Below, one piece after another: positions 5,227 to 12,219 of a stretch of 15,549 nt of DNA. The position numbers were made by a program, and so were the translations under genes. Position 1 is the stretch's first letter, and the number at the start of each line of letters is the position of its first letter. The notes beneath the pieces are model-generated. The model searched no databases. It saw only the letters and a program-made list of their open reading frames with translations, and was not told the DNA's origin. This DNA is from UBA4246 sp045113475 (lineage in GTDB: Bacteria > Bacillota > Clostridia > Christensenellales > Aristaeellaceae), in NCBI GenBank assembly GCA_045113475.1, contig JBGUIY010000012.1:1-15549 (forward strand). The letters are read 5' to 3'.

Positions 5227-7662
5227 ATGGGCAATTTCGGAAAGTTCTATTTGGATAAGGAAAAGGATATCGCGGTAGAGCTTGATCTGTGCGGGAATGA
5301 TCTGCTTTACACCCTGAGAACGCCGCACCATCATACCGGCAATCTGATCACCAATCTGGCGCGGCTCTGCGGCCTGCCGCTGGAAGACGATTCAAATGGA
5401 CTCAGGATCATCAGGGGCACCGTGCCCTGCTATATAGACGGCTATAACCAGTGCCTTTATGTGTTCAGGCTCGGGGGAACGAAGATCGCGAATATCTATC
5501 CCGACGGCAGGGTGGAAATGAAGGCCTCCATTCCCGCGATTTCAAAGACCCTCATGAGCCAGACGAAGGACTACCGGCTCAGCATCGCCAAGACCATCGT
5601 CAAGACATATATCCGCCGGGAGTGCAAGTTCGAAACAGATCTTCATACGCATATGAACGGAAATCTGATGCCTGAAATCCTTATTGCGCTGGGAATCGGG
5701 CATCAGATTTGTTATCCGCTGTATTATATCAAAAAGCTGGGGCTCCGGTGCACCCGGGAGCAGTGGGCGGAGCTTGAGCGGCGGCGTGAAGCGGTCAGTC
5801 GGGATTTCGTCAGCTCTGAGCTGACAGGCCGCTATCTTGAGCGCCGGATCGACGACCATACGGTGATCAACCTGGCAGACCTGATCCTGGGGAATCTGCC
5901 GGACGCGGCCTGGAATATCGAACAGATCGCCACGTCCCTGTCCGTGCCGAAGGACGGCCAGGCGGTGTTTGCCAACCTCGAAAAGACGTACCTGTACCGT
6001 TATGTGTTTGCCAAGGGCAGGCCTTATCCGGACCCTGTCAGTCTGGACGGCGCAAAGGATATTCCGAACGAAACGGTAAAGGCGGCCCTGCGCCGCATGC
6101 TGGAGGACCGGAAGCATCCAGTTTTCGCGAACAATACGATCTTTGAGGACAAGCTGCTCTGGATCGCCCGCCAGTACGCCTCCAAGGGCATTCGCTATGC
6201 GGAGATCACCGATACAGCGCACACGAAGCAGGCAGACAGCGTGCGCATGCTGGAGCAGGTGCACCGCGTCATGCCGGCGGTCACGCAGGAAACGGGGGTC
6301 ACGCTGCGCTTTCTGGCGGGCATCCGCCGTATCCCGCTGACCATCGTCCGCGACCGGAAAACACCGAAGGATTACCTGGCTGACAGCCTGCGGGTGATCC
6401 GCGCGGTCGCGCCGGATCCCTATGTGGCAGGCGCAGACATCATCGGCGAAGAAATCAACGACATCATGGAGCTTGACGGTGTCATCCGCCAGCTGGTCGC
6501 CTTGACGCTGGAAGAGCCGGATTTCGTGATCCGCATCCACGCCGGTGAAAGCGACAGCCTGCGCGACAATGTGGCCAACAGCCTGAAGTGTGTCCACGAC
6601 GCCCTGACGCCGGGACAGCCCCTGCCGCAGCTGAGGATCGGCCATGGCCTGTACACCTGCAATCTGAAAAGCCCGAAGGGGGAGCGCCTGCTCAGGGATC
6701 TGCGGGAGAGCGGCGCGATCCTCGAATTCCAGATCACGTCCAACGTCCGTCTGAACAACCTGAGCAATCTGGAGCATCACCCGCTGAAGACTTACCTGAA
6801 CGCGGGCGTGAGATGCGTGCAGGGGACGGATGGCGGCGCGCTGTACGGGACGGATTCGATCGACGAGGAGCTCTCCCTCGAGAAGCTGCTGGGCCTGGAT
6901 TTTGAGGAACTGTGCCTCATGAAGCAGGCGGACCGGCTGGCACTGGAGCGGGGGATGGCCGCTTTTGAGCGGAAGTCTTCCGCAATAAAAACGATAAAGG
7001 ATGTCTCCGGCTGGCTCAACGGGCGGATCGGGGAGTCGATCGAGCCGGATCAGAGGCTGATGCAGGCGGACAACCGGCTGGATGCCGCCCGGGCGCTGAA
7101 GCTTCAGGTCGGGTCTCTGCCGCCGGAACGCTTTCCCGTCATCATCGCGGGCGGCAGTTTCAATAACAGCACGCACCAGACGCAGATGCGCCCGGAAGGG
7201 AAGGCGCTGATCGACCGCTTGCTGGAAACGGCCGACCCGGAAAAGACCGTATTTGTGATCGGCCACCGCTTGACAGGGTATGAAGCCTACCTGGTCGCCC
7301 GGAATCGGGGACGTTTCCCTGTGTACGCGATCGTGCCGACCATGCTGTCAGGGGCGGAAGTGTCGAGGCTCAGAAAGAGCGGGGCCATCGTCAGCATTTC
7401 CATCGAATCCTCCGGCCTGGGGCTGTATAAGAGCTTTGCTTATGAAATATTCAAGCATATGCCTTCCCTGCTGCTGGCGTTCGACGGGAACGCTGCCGCG
7501 GCCAACCTGATCCAGGAGGCGAAAAACGGGCGGTACAAGAGCAGTATTTTCGTAGAAAGCCGCTCCCGAGACCTGTTCAGGAAAGCGCAGACCCTGCACG
7601 GCTATGTCCGCTTCATGGACGATACCGACGCGGTATTGCGCTGCGTACCGGGAAGAGAATAA
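5227..7662 (+). CDS. Adenosine/AMP-deaminase-like protein with C-terminal SLOG/Rossmann-like domain
   Basis: An 811-residue, three-part protein. Residues 1-135 are an unrecognised N-terminal region. Residues about 136-585 form an amidohydrolase barrel of the adenosine deaminase group: LHTHMNG (metal His140, His142), IRIHAGES (metal His438, catalytic Glu441), RIGHG (His473), LEFQITSNVRLNN, and GTDGG (metal Asp535). In classic adenosine deaminase the last motif has a second Asp that contacts the purine ring; here it is Gly536. Residues about 633-800 (FPVIIAGGSF, VFVIGHRLTGYEAYLVA, SLLLAFDGNAAAANLI) look like a Rossmann-type SLOG domain, a group that binds or processes nucleotides; this is inference. 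It starts 37 bases after the RsbW-like gene with GGGGGAAA before the ATG, so probably the same operon. Substrate unknown; a nucleotide or modified purine is likely. Confidence 0.88.
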   Translation: MGNFGKFYLDKEKDIAVELDLCGNDLLYTLRTPHHHTGNLITNLARLCGLPLEDDSNGLRIIRGTVPCYIDGYNQCLYVFRLGGTKIANIYPDGRVEMKASIPAISKTLMSQTKDYRLSIAKTIVKTYIRRECKFETDLHTHMNGNLMPEILIALGIGHQICYPLYYIKKLGLRCTREQWAELERRREAVSRDFVSSELTGRYLERRIDDHTVINLADLILGNLPDAAWNIEQIATSLSVPKDGQAVFANLEKTYLYRYVFAKGRPYPDPVSLDGAKDIPNETVKAALRRMLEDRKHPVFANNTIFEDKLLWIARQYASKGIRYAEITDTAHTKQADSVRMLEQVHRVMPAVTQETGVTLRFLAGIRRIPLTIVRDRKTPKDYLADSLRVIRAVAPDPYVAGADIIGEEINDIMELDGVIRQLVALTLEEPDFVIRIHAGESDSLRDNVANSLKCVHDALTPGQPLPQLRIGHGLYTCNLKSPKGERLLRDLRESGAILEFQITSNVRLNNLSNLEHHPLKTYLNAGVRCVQGTDGGALYGTDSIDEELSLEKLLGLDFEELCLMKQADRLALERGMAAFERKSSAIKTIKDVSGWLNGRIGESIEPDQRLMQADNRLDAARALKLQVGSLPPERFPVIIAGGSFNNSTHQTQMRPEGKALIDRLLETADPEKTVFVIGHRLTGYEAYLVARNRGRFPVYAIVPTMLSGAEVSRLRKSGAIVSISIESSGLGLYKSFAYEIFKHMPSLLLAFDGNAAAANLIQEAKNGRYKSSIFVESRSRDLFRKAQTLHGYVRFMDDTDAVLRCVPGRE

Positions 7663-7666
7663 TAAA

Positions 7667-7694
7667 GCGGCCTCCCCGCATCCGGGGAGACCGC
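7667..7694 (-). terminator. Intrinsic terminator between converging genes
   Basis: A 12-bp stem with a single C-A mismatch (GCGGCCTCCCCG against CGGGGAGACCGC) closes a CATC loop. Read on the minus strand it is followed by TTTATTATT, a reasonable U-tract, so it most likely ends the L,D-transpeptidase transcript. On the plus strand the stem begins four bases after the deaminase-like gene's stop but no T-run follows, so termination in that direction would be weaker. Confidence 0.7.
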
Positions 7695-7726
7695 ATATCA
7701 GCTGGCTGCTCTTTGTGATTTCTTTG

Positions 7727-9349
7727 TTATATGCCGGCAGACGTTTTCGTCTGCTTTTTCTTTTGCTGTTCCACCAGCTTGTTGTAGGTCTTTTCGTTAA
7801 AGACGCCGTTGGCGCTGAGCTTGTTGGCTTTCTGAAAACGCTTGACGGCGGACTGGGTCATGGGGCCGAAGTAGCCTGTCGCGGTGGTATCCTTGAAGTA
7901 GCCCAGCTTCTCGAGCGTCTTCTGCATCCAGAAAACATTCGCCCCGTAACTGCCGGAGCGCAGGTACTTATAGGCTGGCGGTTTCGCCTCGAAATCGTAG
8001 GCGGAGGCCGGGATCACCGTGTTGCCCGCGTTGCTCTTGCGGTATCTGGAGAAGGCCACCAGTTCCTTGTCGGTGTTGCCGTCATTGTGAATCTTGACCA
8101 CGGTGCCTGCGCCGCAGTTGTCATACACCCATTTGGCGTCTGTCAGGTGCAGGCGGATACAGCCGTGTGACGCCCGGCTGCCCAGATGGTTGTAGGTCTT
8201 CATGTTGGGGTTGTCCGGGTTGTAGTTGATATACATGATCGAATGAAAAGCGATCTCGTCGTCGATCTTCGTCCAGTACTGCGCCGTGCCGCCGCCCCAC
8301 TTGGGAAAGGTGCACCAGCGCGCCCTTCGGCCGCTGAGCACGTAGGTGCCGGGCTTGCTGGGATATTTGGTGGTGCCGGAGGAGCAGATCATGACGCGGA
8401 CAAGGACGTTGTAATCCCTGTTCTCGTTATAGGTATAGACCTTGACCACCTGGTTGCGCACGTCTACGTCCATGGCGTAGGGGACCGGCGTGGGTTCTGG
8501 ACTGGGGCGCGGCGCGTCCTCCGAAGTGGCGACGTCGGGATCGTTGAACAGCACGTTCCAGGTCTGCTCGTTCACGATGCCGGTTTCGCTCAGGCCGTTC
8601 TTTTTCTGGAAGGCCTTGACGGCGGACAGGGTATTCTTGTAGAAGCCGGTGGTGGTCTTCTTGTAGGTGAAGAAGCCCAGTTCCTTCAGGCGCTCCTGGA
8701 TGCGCTGCACGTCGGCGCCTTTGCTGCCGTAGGCAAGCTTTTTCTTATAGGGCACGTTTTGGGCGTATACCGTGATGGCAGGCTTCGGGGTGGGGGTCGG
8801 CGCAGCAAACACTTCACGCTCGCTCAGGTCGGAATTGAGCATGGCCAGCGTTTCCACGTCCGCCTCGCCGGACACCTCCAGGCTATAGAGCTGCTGGAAA
8901 ATGCTGACGGCCTGCTTTGTGGTCTGGTCAAAGCTGCCGTTGATCTCGCCGGAATAGATGGAACGGTCCTTCAGCTTCTTCTGGAGTGCGGAAACATGGT
9001 CGCCGGTGTCGCCCTCCTTGAGGGGCAGGTAGCAATTGCCAAAAATGACTTCCTGGGTGTCGTCATCCGCGATGCCGGTCTCTTCGATGCCATAGTTGGC
9101 CTGAACCGCCGCCACGGCGTCCGCTGTCGCCTGGTCATAGCTGTCGCCGGCGGCGCTTAGATATCCCGTTTCTATCAGGCGGGCCTGGAGGTTTTTGACC
9201 ATTTCGCCCGTATCGCCCGGTTTGAGCGTTTCAAAGGTCACGGGAACCGGATCGCCCATTTCTTCCTCATCGTCCGCGAGGGCGCTTGTCATAGCGAGCA
9301 TCAGCACCAAGGCGCAAAGGAGCGCGGCGATCAACGTCTTTTTGTTCAT
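7727..9349 (-). CDS. Secreted L,D-transpeptidase (YkuD) with four peptidoglycan-binding domains
   Basis: A 540-residue exported protein. Residues 1-25 are a signal peptide (MNKKTL, hydrophobic core, cut after ALA). Peptidoglycan_binding_1 repeats lie near 44-104, 112-171 and 207-267, then a YkuD catalytic domain near 293-420, and a fourth binding repeat near 465-525. Proline-rich linkers (PTPTPKP, PSPEPTPVP) separate the modules. The catalytic motif SHGCIRL holds Cys397 with His395 and Arg399. It should form 3-3 cross-links in peptidoglycan or attach proteins to it outside the cell. I chose the ATG at 9349 because it begins the signal peptide and has GAGGTG upstream; an ATG 63 bases earlier would put 21 extra residues before the signal. 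It is transcribed toward the partner-switch operon, tail to tail. Confidence 0.95.
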   Translation of the reverse strand: MNKKTLIAALLCALVLMLAMTSALADDEEEMGDPVPVTFETLKPGDTGEMVKNLQARLIETGYLSAAGDSYDQATADAVAAVQANYGIEETGIADDDTQEVIFGNCYLPLKEGDTGDHVSALQKKLKDRSIYSGEINGSFDQTTKQAVSIFQQLYSLEVSGEADVETLAMLNSDLSEREVFAAPTPTPKPAITVYAQNVPYKKKLAYGSKGADVQRIQERLKELGFFTYKKTTTGFYKNTLSAVKAFQKKNGLSETGIVNEQTWNVLFNDPDVATSEDAPRPSPEPTPVPYAMDVDVRNQVVKVYTYNENRDYNVLVRVMICSSGTTKYPSKPGTYVLSGRRARWCTFPKWGGGTAQYWTKIDDEIAFHSIMYINYNPDNPNMKTYNHLGSRASHGCIRLHLTDAKWVYDNCGAGTVVKIHNDGNTDKELVAFSRYRKSNAGNTVIPASAYDFEAKPPAYKYLRSGSYGANVFWMQKTLEKLGYFKDTTATGYFGPMTQSAVKRFQKANKLSANGVFNEKTYNKLVEQQKKKQTKTSAGI

Positions 9350-9378
9350 AAGGCACCTCGAAAATGCATAATAATAAA

Positions 9379-9396
9379 GCAGGGAGATATCCCTGC
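9379..9396 (-). terminator. Hairpin with U-tract between the 253-residue ORF and the L,D-transpeptidase
   Basis: A perfect 7-bp stem (GCAGGGA/TCCCTGC) around a 4-nt loop, followed on the minus strand by TTTATTATTAT. This has the form of an intrinsic terminator. It lies between the stop at 9465 and the L,D-transpeptidase start at 9349, so it could end the murG transcript. Because the candidate promoter at 9401-9429 would start RNA within or next to it, it could instead act as a 5' stem-loop or attenuator for the transpeptidase message. Confidence 0.6.
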
Positions 9397-9400
9397 TCAT

Positions 9401-9429
9401 ATTGAAATACAAACGGCGGTATTTGTCAA
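9401..9429 (-). promoter_or_regulatory. Candidate promoter for the L,D-transpeptidase gene
   Basis: On the minus strand a perfect TTGACA (9429-9424) is followed after 17 bp by TTCAAT (9406-9401), 4 of 6 matches to the -10 consensus. The surrounding 9400-9480 is strongly AT-rich compared with the rest of the window, as promoters often are. The predicted RNA start, near 9394, falls inside the hairpin at 9379-9396. The -35 is convincing; the -10 is only fair. Confidence 0.5.
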
Positions 9430-9464
9430 CTCTTTTTTACGAAGATATGACAAAATTTTTACAT

Positions 9465-10226
9465 TTATATAACGGAAATAATGAATCCCGGGAGGGAAAC
9501 GTCACCAGCGGCGTTACCGGATGACCAGCTGCCGAAACGTGTTTTGGCCTGCCGCCCGTGCCTGAGCTTCACGCGGAATCCCGTATCGGGCGAAGGATTT
9601 GAAACGCGGAAGATCAGAGGATCCGGCATACCGGGAATCTGCATTGCGGAAGGCTCCTGCAGCGTGAAGCCGGAAAGCGCTTTCCTTGTTCTGCCGGCGA
9701 CGGCGGCTCCGGTATTTCCTTCTCCCGTACAGAAGGCGCGCAGCGGATCCTGTGCACAGCCGGCAGCGCAGGCGCGGTCCATGTTTTCATCGATCAGCAG
9801 GAAGGAGGAAACGGCTGGGAACAGATATTCGCGGTCGGCAAGCACGATACGGCCTGAAGCGAGGAAAAGCTGCCGCCCGCTTTCAGAAAGCACCGGATTC
9901 AGCCGGATATCCCAAAGAAGATTGCCGGCTTTGCCGGTATCCGTGGAGCCGCTCAGATAACGGATGCCCTTTTCCGTGCTTGTCCGCAGACGGAAGGATA
10001 AAGCGCAGATCTGAGGCAGAGGCGCGGCGTCCTTCCGGGTGACCGCATGACTGCGGAAGGAACATTCCCGGCGGCATACGGTTTTCTCATACCAGTCTGC
10101 CAGGTGCACGACGGCTGTGTATTCAAAGAAATGCGGGATCACGGCGCACTGCCACGCCGCGCCGGGGGAGAGCATGGTGACGCAGAACGGGCTCAGCCGG
10201 TGCGCTTTCGCCCCCTCCGTATTCAT
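9465..10226 (-). CDS. Unrecognised 253-residue protein translationally coupled to murG
   Basis: The ATG overlaps the murG stop codon (ATGA, 10226-10223) and has GAGGAAG about seven to eight bases upstream, inside the end of murG. This arrangement, plus codon use like the neighbouring genes (CTG, ATC, GCC and GGC favoured), argues for a real gene. The open frame extends farther upstream, but only by reading through murG in another frame. The protein has no signal peptide or clear membrane helix and about nine cysteines, including the pairs CRREC and CAAGC. I recognise no family. It may have a cell-envelope role given its partner, but nothing in its sequence shows that. The stretch otherwise would be an 870-base gap. 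Confidence 0.65.
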   Translation of the reverse strand: MNTEGAKAHRLSPFCVTMLSPGAAWQCAVIPHFFEYTAVVHLADWYEKTVCRRECSFRSHAVTRKDAAPLPQICALSFRLRTSTEKGIRYLSGSTDTGKAGNLLWDIRLNPVLSESGRQLFLASGRIVLADREYLFPAVSSFLLIDENMDRACAAGCAQDPLRAFCTGEGNTGAAVAGRTRKALSGFTLQEPSAMQIPGMPDPLIFRVSNPSPDTGFRVKLRHGRQAKTRFGSWSSGNAAGDVSLPGFIISVI

Positions 10227-11287
10227 TTCTGAACTTCCTCGATCATTTCCAGGATCCGCGCCGTACCGTTGATTTCGGGCGCAGCCTCCAGGGCCTGGAT
10301 CAGCTGATCCTTGCGCTCGAAGAGCTGGCGTATACTGGCCACGAGGGTCTCGCGCGTCATCTTTTCCTGCTCGAGCACCATGGCCAGGCCGCGCTGCTCG
10401 TAGCTTTTCGCGTTGAGCACCTGGTCGCCGCGGGAGGCGGACAGGGGATAGGGCACGAGCAGCATGGGCTTTTTGAGCGCTTGCAGCTCGCACAGCGAAT
10501 TACTGCCAGCACGGGAAAGCACCACGTCTGCGGCGGCGAAGAGGTGGGGCAGCTCGTCGCTGACGAAGGCGAACTGGGCATAGCCTGCCGTGCCGCGCAG
10601 GGCTTCGTCCTCGTTGCCTTTGCCGCAGATGTGGATGATGTCCATATCAGGCAGCAGGTCGGGCAGCGCTTCGCGGAGTACGCGGTTGACGCTCTGGGCT
10701 CCCAGACTGCCGCCCGTCATCAGCAGCACGGGCTTGGAACCGTCGAAGCCCGCTATGCGCAGGCCCTCTTCCCGCCTGCCCTGAAACAGCTCCGGACGCA
10801 TGGGCGTGCCGGTCATTTCCGCTTTTTCGCCCAGCGCTTTGGCGCATTCGGGAAAGGTGGTGGCGATTTTTCTGGCGAAACGCGAACACAGCTTGTTGGC
10901 CAGGCCGGGGGTCAGGTCGCTTTCATGGCAGACCACAGGCACGCCTGCCCGCCATGCACCCCATACCACAGGCACGGCCACGAAACCGCCCTTGGAAAAG
11001 CACACGTCCGGGTGCAGCCGGCGGATGATCCTTACGGATTCCTCCGCACCGGCGATCACGCGGAAGGGATCGGTGAAATTCTGCCAGTCGAAATAGCGGC
11101 GGAGCTTGCCACTTTTAACCGCGTGGTAGGTGATGCCTTCCACGCGGTTCATCATTTCATGCTCGATACCGTTTTCAGTGCCGATATAGTGGATCTCATA
11201 TCCTCTTTTTTTGAGCTCGGGAATCAGCGCAAGATGCGGGGTGACATGCCCTGCAGTGCCGCCGCCCGTCAGTACGATCGTCTTCAT
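10223..11287 (-). CDS. murG: MurG, UDP-GlcNAc:lipid I N-acetylglucosaminyltransferase
   Basis: A 354-residue GT28 glycosyltransferase, normal length. It converts lipid I to lipid II on the inner face of the membrane in peptidoglycan synthesis. Family motifs are all present: TGGGTAGHVTPH (7-18), SKGGFVAVP (98-106), HESD (121-124), TGGSLGAQSVN (191-201) and SRAGSNSLCEL (258-268), the last part of the UDP-GlcNAc site with Glu267. A GGAGGT lies 11 bases before the ATG, slightly far. It is not in a division/cell-wall cluster here; upstream is a palindromic element and then the zinc-ribbon gene, downstream the coupled 253-residue ORF. Its promoter must lie in or near that element unless transcripts cross it. 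Confidence 0.97.
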   Translation of the reverse strand: MKTIVLTGGGTAGHVTPHLALIPELKKRGYEIHYIGTENGIEHEMMNRVEGITYHAVKSGKLRRYFDWQNFTDPFRVIAGAEESVRIIRRLHPDVCFSKGGFVAVPVVWGAWRAGVPVVCHESDLTPGLANKLCSRFARKIATTFPECAKALGEKAEMTGTPMRPELFQGRREEGLRIAGFDGSKPVLLMTGGSLGAQSVNRVLREALPDLLPDMDIIHICGKGNEDEALRGTAGYAQFAFVSDELPHLFAAADVVLSRAGSNSLCELQALKKPMLLVPYPLSASRGDQVLNAKSYEQRGLAMVLEQEKMTRETLVASIRQLFERKDQLIQALEAAPEINGTARILEMIEEVQK

Positions 11288-11317
11288 GAATTGCCGGTAC
11301 CTCCGCAGTATGGTGGT

Positions 11318-11476
11318 ATACTAATTCTCATCTAAATAAATGTGCATATGTGGGATGGATTTTGTGACAGATACGGAAGACGTTCGAAAGCGTATCCGGA
11401 GATACGGTGAGGACGGCTGACGCAGAGATGTCGCAAAAGCCGCCCACAGGTGCAAGTATTAGGTGAGAATTAGTAT
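11318..11476. repeat. 159-bp palindromic MITE-like element with long inverted arms
   Basis: The ends are inverted copies: 11318-11335 (ATACTAATTCTCATCTAA) matches the complement of 11459-11476 at 17 of 18 positions. The similarity continues inward with small gaps (GCA..TGTGGG..GG.TTTTG.GACA on both arms), making arms of about 52 and 48 nt: 11318-11369 and 11429-11476. The 59-nt centre has its own stem, CGTATC-CGGA-GATACG (11391-11406). It has no coding capacity. TA dinucleotides sit symmetrically near both ends, which fits a TA-targeting miniature transposable element but does not prove it. The right end overlaps the stop codon of the gene at 11476-12183. As RNA the whole piece would fold into one long hairpin. 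It accounts for nearly all of the gap between murG and that gene. Confidence 0.75.
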
Positions 11477-12183
11477 TATTCACTGAATATCAGCAGACGG
11501 CCGCAGGTCTCGCACTCGACTTCCTTGCCGGACTGTACGTCCTTCACGACGCCGGAGGGTAGCGACATGTTGCAGCCGGTGCACTGGGAGCCGATCATGC
11601 GGGCCAGCGGCGGGAAGCTGTGGCGCTTGATGGTCTGGTACTTGTCCAGATAGGGCTGGCTGATTGCCTTGGCCCGTTCTTCGGCGACAGCTTTGGCGGC
11701 GGTCAGGCGCTCATTCATTTCCTTGAATTCGTCGTCATAATCCGCTTTGAGATTGTCGAATTCCTTCTTGGTGCGGGCGGCGCGCAGCTTCACGTCCCGC
11801 TGCTGCTTTTCGCGTTCGGTGCTGTCAGTGCGGATACGCTTGATCTCGGCTTCGTAATCGTTCAGGTTGCCGATCAGGCGCTTTACGTCCGCGATGAAGC
11901 GCTCGGTTTCCTCGGTATTCTCCGGTTCCTTCGCCTGCAGCTTTTCCTGGATCCCCTGAATCTGATTCTCGGTGCGCTGGATCGCGTCCGCCAGCGCTTC
12001 CAGACGGTCCTGCATGGTCAGAACCTCTTCTTCGATGCGGGTGAGGTTCTTCTGGAGCGCGAGCAGATTGTCGCGGTATTTCACCAGCTGCTGACGCTTG
12101 GGGGAGCGCTTGATCTCCTTGGAGATTTTTTCCACCTCGATGTCAGCAGTCTGATAATCCCACAGTAAGTTCAGTTGATTCAT
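11476..12183 (-). CDS. Coiled-coil protein with C-terminal C4 zinc ribbon (DUF164/zf-RING_7 family)
   Basis: A 235-residue protein. Residues about 10-185 are highly charged with heptad-like spacing, predicting a long antiparallel coiled coil. Residues 200-230 form a zinc ribbon with CTGC (Cys201, Cys204) and CETC (Cys224, Cys227). The family is widespread and often found beside Nif3-like and rpoD genes in Firmicutes; its exact function is not established, a nucleic-acid-binding role is usually suggested. AGGAGG lies just before the ATG. It starts 36 bases after the Nif3-like gene and so is probably its operon partner. Its stop codon TAA overlaps the end of the palindromic element, which may have supplied it. 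Confidence 0.93.
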   Translation of the reverse strand: MNQLNLLWDYQTADIEVEKISKEIKRSPKRQQLVKYRDNLLALQKNLTRIEEEVLTMQDRLEALADAIQRTENQIQGIQEKLQAKEPENTEETERFIADVKRLIGNLNDYEAEIKRIRTDSTEREKQQRDVKLRAARTKKEFDNLKADYDDEFKEMNERLTAAKAVAEERAKAISQPYLDKYQTIKRHSFPPLARMIGSQCTGCNMSLPSGVVKDVQSGKEVECETCGRLLIFSE

Positions 12184-12219
12184 GGTAACCTCCTCAATAG
12201 CGTTGGAACGGGAAAATGT

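Noticed and set aside
5542..7266. 574-codon minus-strand open frame under the deaminase-like gene
   Set aside because: Antisense shadow of a protein with conserved metal-binding motifs; no ribosome binding site or domain seen.
8186..9160. 324-codon plus-strand open frame opposite the L,D-transpeptidase
   Set aside because: Valine/glycine/histidine-rich shadow translation; the minus-strand gene has a signal peptide, four binding repeats and a catalytic Cys.
9481..9960. 159-codon plus-strand open frame opposite the 253-residue ORF
   Set aside because: No ribosome binding site before its ATG, and the minus-strand frame has a coupled start with murG and better codon use.
10481..11335. 284-codon plus-strand open frame opposite murG
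   Set aside because: murG motifs on the other strand are unambiguous, and this frame runs into the palindromic element.
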